NCBI RefSeq assembly: GCF_947500795.1
Contig: NZ_CANMTE010000006.1
Span: 83,808 to 147,807, forward strand
Reading direction: 5' to 3'
Length of the DNA stretch: 64,000 nt
Source: an uncultured Gelidibacter sp.
GTDB lineage: Bacteria > Bacteroidota > Bacteroidia > Flavobacteriales > Flavobacteriaceae
The position numbers and the translations under genes are program-made. Below are positions 53,801-63,797 of the stretch, piece by piece. Under the pieces are notes generated by a model that saw only the letters and a program-made list of their open reading frames with translations, had not been told where the DNA came from and searched no databases. The first letter of the stretch is position 1, and each line of letters starts with the position of its first letter.

Positions 53801-54143
53801 AGAAGCGCGGTATCAAAAAGAAGTTTCGGTCTGAAAAATCAAAATTTTGACCTGAATTTAACTTTCTAAAACTGAATAAAATCTGAAATTTTTTGCGCTG
53901 ATCTTCCTAAATCCTGAAAAAAAATTTTTACGAAAAACTTACGGATTTGAGTATCAAAAATTGTGCTTGACTTTTACAAATTTTGCGCTTAACTGCATGA
54001 ATAAAGTCTGCGTGAATACTTTTCCAAAATTCGTGAATAAAATTCTGAAAATCTTTGCGATTTCGTGCGTGAAAAAAATTGTTGTGCTTGATTTTCACTT
54101 CTCTGACTGAATTCAACAGGTTGAATTAAGTCGCCGAACTAAA
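53801..54143 (+). other. Cassette 3 body, no convincing ORF
   Basis: About 340 bp of low-complexity AT-rich DNA full of short CTGAA/TGAAT words and runs of A and T. The only ORF (62 residues, minus strand) is basic and unlike a known protein. It may be a non-coding or regulatory cassette, or a decayed gene. Confidence 0.5.
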
Positions 54144-54356
54144 AATACTGCGCACAACATGGGCTTGGCAAAAGCGGGGCGGAGAGTTATCATTTAGAAG
54201 ATTTCAGCACTTTTCGCCGCAAAAAACCATTTCGTTTTTTTATTTTTTATAATTTTGAAAAAACGAAAATGGTTTTTGCTCGGTTCGGGTTTAGTTGGAA
54301 TTTCCGTCTATCTTATCCCCGCCTTCGCCAAGCCCTTTCCCGTTGTGCGCAATATT
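54144..54356 (+). repeat. attC-like recombination site 3 (longest)
   Basis: It opens with AATACTGCGCACAAC (54144-54158), pairing at 14 of 15 with the cassette 3 start. It ends with GTTGTGCGCAATATT (54342-54356). Arms 54161-54179 and 54317-54335 pair at 17 of 19. The long loop carries an extra hairpin (AAAAACCATTTCG / CGAAAATGGTTTTT, about 54225-54280). All defects are A-C on this strand. Confidence 0.8.
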
Positions 54357-54660
54357 ACCGCCGCGACTTTCAAACAAAATTTATGAGATTTTTTTAACTC
54401 TGAACTGACTTTTTGCTGGCTGAATTCTGAATCTGAATTTACCTTTGGAAAAATAACCGCACTGAGGATTGCCGCTTAAAAAACCGCACTGACTTTTCCA
54501 AAACTACTGATCTGACTCCCCTACTTTGCACTTAGCGTCCTGGATTAAACTTTTGAAAACTATTTCTGCTAAAACAAAAATGCAAAACTGCACGAATTCA
54601 CTATCTTTTTAACTGTCTGACTGACTTTTAAAAGCACTAAAAACTCCCTTGAAATTAAAA
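54357..54660 (+). other. Cassette 4 body, no convincing ORF
   Basis: 300 bp without ORF of useful length. It shares with cassette 3 the abundant CTGAA/CTGACT words and identical boundary sequence, so the two may be related or one a derivative of the other. Confidence 0.5.
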
Positions 54661-54806
54661 AATACTGCGCACAACACGGTATTTCTGTTAGCGGGATTGA
54701 AGTTTACATCATAAAGATTTTCGCGAGTTGTTCTTTTTGTTATATTTACAAAAACTAATTATAATAAGACCCGCCAACAGAAATACCCAACCGTTGTGTT
54801 TCATGC
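54661..54806 (+). repeat. attC-like recombination site 4
   Basis: It opens with AATACTGCGCACAAC (54661-54675), pairing at 14 of 15 with the cassette 4 start (54342-54356). It ends with GTTGTGTTTCATGC (54793-54806). Arms GGTATTTCTGTTAGCGGG (54678-54695) and 54770-54787 pair at 17 of 18 with one A-C defect. A partner GCATGAAACACAAC for the next cassette is not in the window. Confidence 0.78.
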
Positions 54807-54810
54807 AAAA

Positions 54811-54826
54811 AAAAGCCAACCGCACA
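54811..54826 (+). repeat. 16-bp direct repeat, left copy
   Basis: AAAAGCCAACCGCACA recurs exactly at 63839-63854, on the far side of the restriction operon. The copies frame a 9-kb module. Confidence 0.5.
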
Positions 54827-54890
54827 TTTTAGCACATTTGGTTTTTGCCAACACTCTTTGCCAACCCTGAAAAACCAAAAGAGCTAAAAT
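54826..54890. repeat. Imperfect inverted repeat before the restriction operon
   Basis: ATTTTAGC (54826-54833) and TTTGGTTTTT pair with AAAAACCAAA and GCTAAAAT (54883-54890), with unpaired bases between the two stem parts. It could be a terminator of the array, or a decayed recombination site. Confidence 0.5.
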
Positions 54891-54993
54891 CTCCCCACGC
54901 TCGGAGGACGATAATAATTCAAACACTTTTTATATTGAAAAACGAGATAAATAAGATTAAAATACTATCTTGGCTGGATAATTTTAGACGGAC

Positions 54994-55188
54994 ATGAACC
55001 GAATAAAGGAAGTACTCGAACAGAAAGGGATTAAGCAAACTTGGTTAGCTGAGAAACTTGGAAAGAGCTACAACATGGTTAATGGCTATGTTCAGAATAG
55101 ACAGCAACCGAGATTGGAAGTGCTTTTTGAAATAGCAAAAATCCTTGAAGTTGACCCTAAAGAATTAATTGAGTCGGATAATGGATAA
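54994..55188 (+). CDS. XRE-type controller of the restriction operon
   Basis: 64 residues that are essentially one Cro/C1 HTH ([40 protein letters not shown]). Its stop overlaps the hsdR start (ATGGATAA), so it is the first gene of the operon. A controller role in delaying restriction is inferred from location. Confidence 0.8.
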   Translation: MNRIKEVLEQKGIKQTWLAEKLGKSYNMVNGYVQNRQQPRLEVLFEIAKILEVDPKELIESDNG

Positions 55189-57544
55189 AAAGAAACTAAC
55201 GGAACGTGACATATGCACAAAGTACATCACTCCTGCTTTAGAAAAAGCTGGATGGGATACGCATATTCAGTTACGTGAGGAATTTCCATTGACCAATGGT
55301 AGAATAATTGTTCGAGGACAACTGCATACCAGAGCAAAGAATAAAAGAGCTGATTATGCTTTGTTTTATAAGCCAGGGATTCCAATTGCCATAATTGAAG
55401 CAAAAGACAATAATCATACTGTTGCAGCTGGAATGCAGCAAGGACTTAAATATGGTGAAATGCTCAATGTTCCCTTTGTATTTAGTTCAAATGGAGACGG
55501 CTTCTTATTTCATAACAGTATCGCTAAAGATGGAAAGGTGGAAACCGAAATTACATTGGATGAATTTCCATCACCAGAATTTTTATGGAATTTATGGAGA
55601 GAGAATAAAAATTTAACTCCCGTACAAGAGACCATAATCACACAAGATTATTATAGTGACGGTGGTAATAAAACACCAAGATATTATCAATTACTAGCCA
55701 TAAATAAAACGATAGAAGCTATCGCCAATGGCAATGATAGAATATTGCTTGTTATGGCTACAGGCACAGGAAAGACCTTTACTGCATTTCAAATAATTTG
55801 GAGATTATGGAAATCAAAAGCTAAAAAGAGAATCTTATTCCTAGCAGACAGGAACATTCTTGTTGACCAAACCATAACAAATGACTTTAAGCCTTTTGGT
55901 TCAGCAATGACCAAAATTTCAAAAAGACAAGCCAATAAGTCTTATGAAATTTACCTTTCACTTTACCAAGCTGTTTCAGGAACAGAAGAAGAGCAAAACA
56001 TTTATAAGCAGTTTTCTCCTGATTTTTTTGACCTAATTGTTATAGACGAATGTCACAGAGGAAGTGCGGCAGAGGATTCAAATTGGCGAAGAATCTTAGA
56101 ATACTTTTCTAACGCCACCCAAATTGGTTTAACAGCTACTCCTAAAGAAACCAAAGACGTTTCTAATACAGATTATTTTGGTGACCCTATTTACACTTAT
56201 TCTCTTAGACAAGGAATAGATGATGGATTTCTCGCTCCTTATAAAGTTGTTAGAATAGACATTGATAAAGATGTGACTGGATGGCGACCTGATAAAGGAA
56301 TGCTGGATAAATATGGTAATGAAATTGAAGATAGAGTTTATAATCAAAAGGATTTTGACAAAACCCTAGTCTTAGATAAAAGGACACAACTTGTAGCAAA
56401 AAAAATATCTGACTTTTTAAGGCAAACAAATCGCTTTGATAAAACAATTGTCTTCTGTGATAATATTGACCATGCTGAAAGAATGCGACAAGCATTGGTA
56501 AACGAGAACAGTGATCTAGCTGCCGATAATTCAAGATATGTTGTGCGCATCACTGGCGACAACGAGGAAGGAAAACTTGAACTAGATAATTTCATTTTTC
56601 CAGAATCTAAATATCCCGTGATTGCAACAACTTCAAAATTGATGACTACAGGAGTTGATGCTCAAACTTGTAAGTTGATTGTACTTGATCAACGTATTCA
56701 ATCAATGACGGAGTTCAAACAAATTATTGGCAGAGGAACAAGAATTAATGAAGATTTTAACAAGTTCTATTTTACGATAATGGACTTCAAAAAGGCAACA
56801 GAATTATTTGCTGACCCTGATTTTGACGGTGATCCTGTAGTTGTTTACACTCCAAAAACGGGAGAATCACCTGTTCCTCCTGACGACTTAGTTAGTCCTG
56901 ATGCAAATCAACCATTTGATTTCACAACAAATGATGATTTTGATTTCTCAGATTTTGAATATTCTGAAGGAGAAACACAAAAAGTCAAAAAGTACTATGT
57001 AGCAGATGTACCTGTTTCAGTGGTTGCAGAGCGTGTACAATATTTTGATGCTGATGGTAAACTAATAACAGAGTCCTTAAAAGATTACACTAAAAAAACC
57101 TTATCAAAGGAATTTTCTTCTCTTGATGATTTTTTAAAGAAGTGGTCGGATTCAGATAAGAAAAAAGCAATAATTACAGCATTAGAAGCGGAAGGTGTTT
57201 TTTTTGATGCTTTAGCCGAAGAAATCGGAAAAGACCTTGACCCCTTTGATATTATTTGCCATGTGGCGTGGGATATGCCTCCATTGACACGAAAAGAAAG
57301 AGCTTATCAAGTAAAGAAGAGAAATTACTTTACCAAATATGGCGAACAAGCTCAAAATGTTATAAACGCCTTACTCGAAAAGTATGCAGATGAAGGTGTC
57401 GTGCATATTGAAGAGACTAAGATTTTAACTATTCAGCCTTTTACTGAATTCGGGACTCCATTGGAAATCATTAAGAGATTTGGTGGATTAGCTAAATATG
57501 AAGAGGCTATAAAAGAACTAGAACAAGCAATTTATACTGCATAA
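55181..57544 (+). CDS. hsdR: Type I restriction endonuclease subunit R (EcoEI-like)
   Basis: The ATG at 55181 gives 787 residues; the longer frame starts 12 bp earlier without a better context. Order: an N-terminal nuclease domain with [20 protein letters not shown] (D ... ExK), a helicase with Walker [16 protein letters not shown]-like IDECHRGS, motif [11 protein letters not shown] and motif [12 protein letters not shown], and a C-terminal EcoEI_R-type region. It cuts unmodified DNA after translocation, together with HsdM and HsdS. Confidence 0.93.
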   Translation: MDKKKLTERDICTKYITPALEKAGWDTHIQLREEFPLTNGRIIVRGQLHTRAKNKRADYALFYKPGIPIAIIEAKDNNHTVAAGMQQGLKYGEMLNVPFVFSSNGDGFLFHNSIAKDGKVETEITLDEFPSPEFLWNLWRENKNLTPVQETIITQDYYSDGGNKTPRYYQLLAINKTIEAIANGNDRILLVMATGTGKTFTAFQIIWRLWKSKAKKRILFLADRNILVDQTITNDFKPFGSAMTKISKRQANKSYEIYLSLYQAVSGTEEEQNIYKQFSPDFFDLIVIDECHRGSAAEDSNWRRILEYFSNATQIGLTATPKETKDVSNTDYFGDPIYTYSLRQGIDDGFLAPYKVVRIDIDKDVTGWRPDKGMLDKYGNEIEDRVYNQKDFDKTLVLDKRTQLVAKKISDFLRQTNRFDKTIVFCDNIDHAERMRQALVNENSDLAADNSRYVVRITGDNEEGKLELDNFIFPESKYPVIATTSKLMTTGVDAQTCKLIVLDQRIQSMTEFKQIIGRGTRINEDFNKFYFTIMDFKKATELFADPDFDGDPVVVYTPKTGESPVPPDDLVSPDANQPFDFTTNDDFDFSDFEYSEGETQKVKKYYVADVPVSVVAERVQYFDADGKLITESLKDYTKKTLSKEFSSLDDFLKKWSDSDKKKAIITALEAEGVFFDALAEEIGKDLDPFDIICHVAWDMPPLTRKERAYQVKKRNYFTKYGEQAQNVINALLEKYADEGVVHIEETKILTIQPFTEFGTPLEIIKRFGGLAKYEEAIKELEQAIYTA

Positions 57545-57555
57545 AAAACTAAAAT

Positions 57556-59004
57556 ATGTCATTAAGCACATTAATAAAAACTATACAAGATATAATGAGA
57601 AAAGACGTTGGTGTTGACGGAGACGCACAACGTATTAGCCAGATGGTTTGGCTTCTATTTCTCAAAATATTTGACGATAAAGAGAAGGAATGGGAAGTAA
57701 CAAATAGTAACTACAAATCCCCCCTACCTAATAGATTTAAATGGTCCACTTGGGCTGCAAATGATGAAGGAGATACGGGCGAAGAATTAATCGATTTTGT
57801 GAATAATGATTTATTTCCAGCTTTAAAGAAACTATCGAATACTGCGGGAGTATCACCACATGGAAAAGTGATTGGAAGTGTATTTGAGGATGCCTACAAC
57901 TACATGAAATCAGGAACTTTGCTGAGACAAGTAATCAATACGATTCAAGGTGATGTTGATTTTAATTCTTCTTCCGATAGACACCTATTCAATGACATTT
58001 ACGAGAAAATATTAAGCGATCTGCAATCTGCTGGAAATGCAGGTGAGTACTACACTCCAAGAGCAGTTACTCAATTTATGGTTGATATTTTAAATCCTCA
58101 ATTGGGTGAAAAAGTATTTGACCCAGCTTGTGGAACTGGTGGTTTTTTAGCTAATGTAATTGAACATAAAAAAAAGCAATTTAAAACCCCAGATGATATT
58201 GCCAAACTTCAGGAGAACATTCTAGGAATTGAAAAAAAACCGCTTCCCCATATGTTGGCTATGACCAATATGATGCTGCACGGTATTGATGTTCCTTCAA
58301 ACATTCGGCATGACAATACTTTAAGCCGTCCTCTAAAAGATTATGGCCCAAAAGATCGTGTAGATGTAATAATAACCAACCCTCCTTTTGGTGGTGTTGA
58401 AGAAGACGGAATTGAAAAGAATTTCCCAAAAAAATACCAGACTAGAGAAACTGCCGATTTATTTATGGCACTTATCATGCACCTTTTAAAACCAAATACA
58501 GGTAGAGCGGCAGTGGTACTTCCTGATGGATTTTTATTTGGCGAAGGTGTAAAAACAAATCTTAAGAGAGAATTATTAAACGAATTTAATCTTCATACAA
58601 TTGTACGATTACCAAAAGGTGTTTTTAGCCCATATACAGGGATTACCACAAACATATTGTTCTTTGAAAAAGGTGAACCGACTAAAAATGTCTGGTTCTT
58701 TGAGCATCCTTATCCTGAAGGATACAAATCCTACTCTCGAGGAAAGCCATTACGCATAGAGGAATTTGATTTAGAGAAAAAGTGGTGGAGAAAGCGTGTT
58801 CAAAATGAATATGCTTGGAAAGTTTCAATTAAAGAAATTGTAGCCAAAAATTACAACCTCGATTTTAAAAACCCGCATTTTGTTGATGAAGTTCATTTAG
58901 ATCCCGAAAAATTAATGCTTCAATTCGAAGACATTAGCAAAAGGCTAAATGAAACGAGAGAGCTTTTAAAAAAGGAATTAATGTTAGCTATTGAAAAACA
59001 TTAG
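57556..59004 (+). CDS. hsdM: Type I restriction-modification methyltransferase subunit M
   Basis: 482 residues: HsdM N-terminal domain (SLSTLIKTIQDIMRKDVGVD) and N6-adenine methyltransferase with the GEYYTPRAVTQFMV element, motif I DPACGTGGFL (about 196-205) and motif IV NPPF (about 278). It starts 11 bp after hsdR. Confidence 0.95.
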   Translation: MSLSTLIKTIQDIMRKDVGVDGDAQRISQMVWLLFLKIFDDKEKEWEVTNSNYKSPLPNRFKWSTWAANDEGDTGEELIDFVNNDLFPALKKLSNTAGVSPHGKVIGSVFEDAYNYMKSGTLLRQVINTIQGDVDFNSSSDRHLFNDIYEKILSDLQSAGNAGEYYTPRAVTQFMVDILNPQLGEKVFDPACGTGGFLANVIEHKKKQFKTPDDIAKLQENILGIEKKPLPHMLAMTNMMLHGIDVPSNIRHDNTLSRPLKDYGPKDRVDVIITNPPFGGVEEDGIEKNFPKKYQTRETADLFMALIMHLLKPNTGRAAVVLPDGFLFGEGVKTNLKRELLNEFNLHTIVRLPKGVFSPYTGITTNILFFEKGEPTKNVWFFEHPYPEGYKSYSRGKPLRIEEFDLEKKWWRKRVQNEYAWKVSIKEIVAKNYNLDFKNPHFVDEVHLDPEKLMLQFEDISKRLNETRELLKKELMLAIEKH

Positions 59005-59005
59005 G

Positions 59006-60616
59006 ATGGAGTTATTAGAACAACATTTTCAAATAGCATTAGAATCTCCTGATGGGATCACAAAACTTCGTGAACTAGTCTTGAAATTAGCTATGTCGGG
59101 TAAACTTGCAAACCAACCGGATAATGGTGATTCCACAAATGACTTATTACTCGAATTAAAAGTTCTCAAGCAAAATTTAACTAAAAAAGATTTTGCGCCA
59201 AGAAATATTGCCAAATCTAATTTTGAAGAGTCATATTCTATACCAAGTAATTGGGTTTGGACATCACTCGAAACTTTGGGAATATTTATCAATGGTGATC
59301 GAGGAAAAAATTATCCTTCCAAGAAAGATTATGTGGAAAATGGCATTCCATTTATTAATGCTGGTCATTTAGATAATGGAATAGTCCAATTACGAGAAAT
59401 GAACTACATTTCTGAGACTAGTTATGATAAACTCGGTGGCGGAAAAATTGAAGAAAATGATATCCTGTATTGTTTAAGGGGATCACTAGGAAAGTGTGCA
59501 ATCACTAGGAATATCAAAAAAGGAGCGATTGCTTCTTCCCTAGTTATAATTAGACCATTGATAAGCGACATGAGCTTATTCTTATATTATTACCTCATTA
59601 GTCCATTAGGGAAAAGCATGATTTATAAATATGATAATGGTACTGCACAACCTAACCTATCATCAGCAAATATTCAAAAATTTATTATTCCCTTGCCACC
59701 TTTAGAAGAGCAAAAAAGGATAGTTGCCAAGATTGAGGAATTATTGAGCCTTTGCAATCAGCTTGAAAAGCAAAGGAATTCCAAAAATGAAATATTATCA
59801 AAATTTAATGACTCAACTCTTAATAAATTAATTAAAGCTGATGATGAAAGTTCATTTGGAAAAGCTGCTAATTATTTAAAAGATAAATTCAATGAGCTTT
59901 ACTCCTCAGAGTCTAATGTTAAAAGTTTAAAAAAGGCAATTTTAAATCTTGGAATCTCAGGTAAATTTAAAATTGCCTCTAATGGTTCAAAACATGATAA
60001 AAAATACCCTACGATACCAGAAAAGGAAGAGCCTTTTAAGTTACCTACAAATTGGATTTGGACGAGACTTGACACTTTAGGTGAAACCCAAACTGGCACA
60101 ACTCCACCTAAAAAGAATCCAGAATATTATGGTGATTACATTCCATTTCTAGGTCCTGGAGATATAAAAGACTTTAAAATAGACTATTCCAATAACGGTC
60201 TTTCAGAATTAGGTAAGGAAAAAGCCCGCTTTATTCCTGCCAATTCTATTTTAATGGTTTGTATTGGTGGGAGTATTGGCAAAATGGCTATTAATGACCG
60301 TGATGTAACTTGTAATCAACAAGTAAACACCATTACGCCATATGAAGGAGTCCATTTAAATTACTTATCAGCTGTAATGCAATCAGATTACTTTCAAACT
60401 AAAATTTTGGCGAATGCAGGTGGTTCCGCAACACCAATAATCAATAAAGGGAAATGGATCTCAATCCCGATTCCTTTACCGCCTCTTGATATTCAAATTG
60501 AAATTTCAGATAAAATAGAAAAGCTATTAAGCCTTTGTAATTCACTTGAAAATTCTATTGGTCAAGTATCTAAAAAGCAAGTTCAAATCCTTAACTCCGT
60601 TCTGGCAAATATTTAG
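59006..60616 (+). CDS. hsdS: Type I restriction-modification specificity subunit S
   Basis: The ATG at 59006, one base after the hsdM stop, gives 536 residues. Two target-recognition domains (about 70-250 and 345-530) each end in a PLPPLEEQKRIV or PLPPLDIQIEIS motif followed by a helical spacer, the standard HsdS plan. It fixes the bipartite recognition sequence. Confidence 0.93.
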   Translation: MELLEQHFQIALESPDGITKLRELVLKLAMSGKLANQPDNGDSTNDLLLELKVLKQNLTKKDFAPRNIAKSNFEESYSIPSNWVWTSLETLGIFINGDRGKNYPSKKDYVENGIPFINAGHLDNGIVQLREMNYISETSYDKLGGGKIEENDILYCLRGSLGKCAITRNIKKGAIASSLVIIRPLISDMSLFLYYYLISPLGKSMIYKYDNGTAQPNLSSANIQKFIIPLPPLEEQKRIVAKIEELLSLCNQLEKQRNSKNEILSKFNDSTLNKLIKADDESSFGKAANYLKDKFNELYSSESNVKSLKKAILNLGISGKFKIASNGSKHDKKYPTIPEKEEPFKLPTNWIWTRLDTLGETQTGTTPPKKNPEYYGDYIPFLGPGDIKDFKIDYSNNGLSELGKEKARFIPANSILMVCIGGSIGKMAINDRDVTCNQQVNTITPYEGVHLNYLSAVMQSDYFQTKILANAGGSATPIINKGKWISIPIPLPPLDIQIEISDKIEKLLSLCNSLENSIGQVSKKQVQILNSVLANI

Positions 60617-60618
60617 TT

Positions 60619-62505
60619 ATGAGATTATTGCACGTTCACATAATTACAGAATACAAGAATCTAAAAGACTTTAAGATTGATTTTGATGGTAGCAGTTTTA
60701 TTGATGTTTTTGTAGGGAAAAATGGAACAGGAAAATCAAACTTTTTTGAAGCGTGTCTTGAAATATTGAAGCACTTATTTGATAATGAATACCCAATCAA
60801 ATTCAATTACACGATTAAGTATAAGATAGAGGAAAAAACGGTACAAGTAACATGGGTTAATCCTGATTGGTTGGACGCAAAAGGAAAAAAAGCGAAAGCC
60901 CTCACAGGTAATTCCCTTCCAGATAATGTTTTAATCTATTATTCAGGTCATAATACAACTATTCGCAATTTCATTTCGACTAATGATGAAAAGCATAAAG
61001 AGAAGATTAATCGGAATAGAAATAACCCAAATTTTAATCAAGATGATGCACGCCATTTTTTCAGAATAGGTTCTGACTATAAGTCGCTTTTACTTGCTGT
61101 TATGCTCATACAAAGTGATGACATTAACGCTAAGAAATTTATACTTGATAAGCTTGGAATTAAAGCTTTAGGCAATGAAGTGAAAATTGTTTTCGGAAGA
61201 CCTGAATATGCAAAGAATAAAGAAGATTTTACTTTTGATGAGTTTAACAATGATTCCAGATTTTGGGGAGCAGAGGGGTTTTTCAGAACGTTTTTAAATA
61301 AAATATGGGAAGTTGATAAGCTGCCTAAAACCCCTGTTAGAGAAGAAGGGTATATAAATTCCAAAGACAGAGAAGAGTATATTTTATTTAGAAGCCTTGA
61401 AAGTTTCCAATCATCATTTGAAGATACTCATCCTCTTGAATTATTCGTTTCTCTAGATAATTTGATCTCAATTGGAATGCTTAAAGACATCTCAATTGAA
61501 GTCGAACTAAATACTGGAAAAAAAATCGACATCAAACAATTCAGTGATGGGCAATTTCAATCCATTTACATATTTACAATTACTGAGTTATTCAAGGATA
61601 AAAACTGTATATCACTTTTAGACGAACCTGATTCATTTTTACATCCCGAGTGGCAATTTAATTTCCTGAAACAAATCACTGAAATATCAGCCGAATCAAG
61701 TGAAAGCAATCATGTATTAATGAGCAGTCATAGTGCTGTTACCCTAATAAAATTTATAAAAGACAGAGTTTCTTACTTTGAAATTGATAAAGCAGGAGTT
61801 ATTAAAAGTAATCCCGTTCCCAAAAGAGTCGCTATAGACAAGCTAAGCGAAAAATTAATTCGATACAGTGAGCACGAGCAACTCCTTAGTATTATTAACA
61901 CCATTCAAATAGAAAACAAACCTGTTCTTTTCACTGAAGGCAAAACAGACCCTATTATTATAAAAGAAGCATGGAATCGTTTAAATCCTGAAAAAGAAAT
62001 TCCATTTATTCCCTTTTATGCTTTTGGACATAAATACCTTGTTCAATTAATGAAAGACCCTGAAGTGATAAAAGACATGAAGGGCCTACCAATCTTTGGA
62101 TTATTTGATTTCGACAAAGCTTATAACAGTTGGAATGGGTTTTCAACAAATGATATTTGCACAGATGCCTATCAAGGGCTTATTAAGAAAATGGATGACA
62201 ATGAAGTTTATGCCATAATGCTTCCTGTACCTAACGGGAAACCAATTGAACAACAAGTAATTAATGCCGCAACTGGTGGAACTTATGGCGAAAATTCCTT
62301 GATGGCAATTGAACATTTGTTTTGTCACATTCCTGAATTAGACCCAATGTTTGTAGCAGATTTAAGTCTGCCAAGTCAATTTAAAAGATTCCAAGGCGAT
62401 AAGGTAAACTTCTGCAAGAATATCATATCTACTTTGCCTGACGAGCCTTTTGAAGTATTTGACCCGATATTTAAGTTTATAGAAAGTAAAATCCCTCAAC
62501 CTTGA
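60619..62505 (+). CDS. SMC/OLD-like AAA ATPase with TOPRIM-like C-terminus
   Basis: 628 residues. Walker A GKNGTGKS at 33-40 sits near the N-terminus, as in RecF/SMC-like ATPases. An ABC-type signature-like QFSDGQFQS, Walker B LLDEPDS and the H-loop-like MSSHSAV follow. The last third has VLFTEGKTDP and FGLFDFDKA, which look like the Glu and DxD of a TOPRIM nuclease domain, as in OLD-family proteins. It starts 2 bp after hsdS and overlaps the PLD gene, so it is an integral operon member. Proposed role: an accessory defence nuclease or ATPase. Confidence 0.7.
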   Translation: MRLLHVHIITEYKNLKDFKIDFDGSSFIDVFVGKNGTGKSNFFEACLEILKHLFDNEYPIKFNYTIKYKIEEKTVQVTWVNPDWLDAKGKKAKALTGNSLPDNVLIYYSGHNTTIRNFISTNDEKHKEKINRNRNNPNFNQDDARHFFRIGSDYKSLLLAVMLIQSDDINAKKFILDKLGIKALGNEVKIVFGRPEYAKNKEDFTFDEFNNDSRFWGAEGFFRTFLNKIWEVDKLPKTPVREEGYINSKDREEYILFRSLESFQSSFEDTHPLELFVSLDNLISIGMLKDISIEVELNTGKKIDIKQFSDGQFQSIYIFTITELFKDKNCISLLDEPDSFLHPEWQFNFLKQITEISAESSESNHVLMSSHSAVTLIKFIKDRVSYFEIDKAGVIKSNPVPKRVAIDKLSEKLIRYSEHEQLLSIINTIQIENKPVLFTEGKTDPIIIKEAWNRLNPEKEIPFIPFYAFGHKYLVQLMKDPEVIKDMKGLPIFGLFDFDKAYNSWNGFSTNDICTDAYQGLIKKMDDNEVYAIMLPVPNGKPIEQQVINAATGGTYGENSLMAIEHLFCHIPELDPMFVADLSLPSQFKRFQGDKVNFCKNIISTLPDEPFEVFDPIFKFIESKIPQP

Positions 62506-63797
62506 TAGCAAGTCAGCTAAAAATAGAAATTGAACCACTTCTCAAAAATGCAGAAGAATTATGGCTTGCTGTTGCCTTAGTGAAAGAGAAGGCATTTGAA
62601 TACATTCAAAACACAGTCAGTGAGAATTGTATTCAGCATTACCTAGTTGGTATTGACCTTCCCACTCCTCCATCTGTTTTACGAACAATGCAATCCAAAG
62701 AGAAGAAGGGTCTATTTGAATGTGCTGTTTATAAATCCAATTTCAATTTTCACCCGAAAGTATATTTGATAAAATCAAATGATGAGTACGTTGCATTTGT
62801 TGGCTCAGCTAATTTAACGGACGGTGGTTTTGAAAATAATGTTGAGTTAAATTATAAGATTTCTAATCAAGCAGACTGTCTTGATATTTTGAATTGGTTC
62901 AATTCTCTATTTAAAGATGGATACCCATTATCTGATGAGAACATTAATGAGTATGAAAGTCAATTGGAATCAATCAAAGAAACTGAACAAGAACTTAAAA
63001 GGAAACGAAAGTCAATTGTTCTCAAAAAGCCACATAAAATTGCTAATCCGCTTGATGCAATTGATTTTACCGACAGGTATTTTAAGAAGGAACATCATTG
63101 GGCATTTAGACGAGAACTTTGGTACACGGATAGTGAAGATGCTGTTGACGAAAGAGATTTGGCAAAATCAAAATGCATAGAATTACATGAATTAGTTTTT
63201 CCTCGATTCAAGGATTATGGAATCCAAATTTTAGAACCTAATCCAATGTCTGATCACCTGATATCAATGATAAGACAAATAGACCCAACTAAACCGAGAG
63301 CTATAAATGCTATGTGGTTGAGTTACGGGAAAAATGTAAATGAGATTAAAGAATATCAAAAGCTAGTTGGACCAGACCAAAAAGCTAAACAGACATTTAT
63401 CCATCATGCAAGATTGCAAATTAGAATTGATGTCAGAAATATTGGAATCTGGTTACTTTTTGCAAAGGAGAATGAAGGCGGTTTGTTTGATCGAGCATTT
63501 TTTAAAGAGCAGATGAGAGATCGAGACTTTAGAGACAAGTTCTACCAGATGATTAAATCCCTACCCAGCGAATATTTTATTTCAGTAGGAGGAGATAATG
63601 AGTTCTGCAACAAGTTTAATTCACCAGCAGAACTATATGACTTCACTAAAAAAGACAATAATCAAATGTATTTTATCATAGGTCGGGATTATGAAATACA
63701 AAGTGATGAAATGTCAGAAAAAAACTTGCCAACTGAAATGCTCAAAGTGTTTAAACTTCTATTCCCTTTTTATAAAACAATGAGACACAGAATATGA
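62502..63797 (+). CDS. PLD-family nuclease-like protein of the restriction operon
   Basis: The start codon is TTG at 62502, overlapping the ATPase stop (TTGA); no in-frame ATG follows for over 60 residues. The 431-residue protein has a phospholipase D-type half-site His84-x-Lys86 (FHPKVYLI) with GSANLT at 101-106. The rest includes a charged linker (ETEQELKRKRKS) and an unassigned C-terminal domain. A single half-site suggests a dimeric enzyme, as in BfiI-type nucleases. Cutting DNA under control of the neighbouring ATPase is a hypothesis. Confidence 0.7.
   Translation: MIASQLKIEIEPLLKNAEELWLAVALVKEKAFEYIQNTVSENCIQHYLVGIDLPTPPSVLRTMQSKEKKGLFECAVYKSNFNFHPKVYLIKSNDEYVAFVGSANLTDGGFENNVELNYKISNQADCLDILNWFNSLFKDGYPLSDENINEYESQLESIKETEQELKRKRKSIVLKKPHKIANPLDAIDFTDRYFKKEHHWAFRRELWYTDSEDAVDERDLAKSKCIELHELVFPRFKDYGIQILEPNPMSDHLISMIRQIDPTKPRAINAMWLSYGKNVNEIKEYQKLVGPDQKAKQTFIHHARLQIRIDVRNIGIWLLFAKENEGGLFDRAFFKEQMRDRDFRDKFYQMIKSLPSEYFISVGGDNEFCNKFNSPAELYDFTKKDNNQMYFIIGRDYEIQSDEMSEKNLPTEMLKVFKLLFPFYKTMRHRI

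Larger units (their letters stand above)
51707..54793 (+). mobile_element. Integron-like cassette array, four complete cassettes
   Basis: The cassettes are 51707-52757, 52758-53786, 53787-54342 and 54343-54793 (1051, 1029, 556 and 451 bp). Each starts after a G|TT junction and ends with a long imperfect palindrome. In every case the first bases (GTTGGCGGTA; GTTGTACGAC; GTTGTGCGCAATATT twice) are complementary to the bases that open the palindrome of the same cassette. This is the relation between the R' and R'' boxes of integron attC sites in a circular cassette. The two ORF-containing cassettes point the same way. A fifth junction (54793) starts a segment whose end is not visible. Confidence 0.8.

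Noticed and set aside
53928..54116. 62-residue minus-strand ORF in cassette 3
   Set aside because: It has a low-complexity composition, no recognisable motif and runs against the cassette orientation.
51707..54806. CRISPR array
   Set aside because: The repeats are long, imperfect palindromes of different sequence separated by hundreds of bases; no short identical direct repeats with regular spacers and no cas genes.
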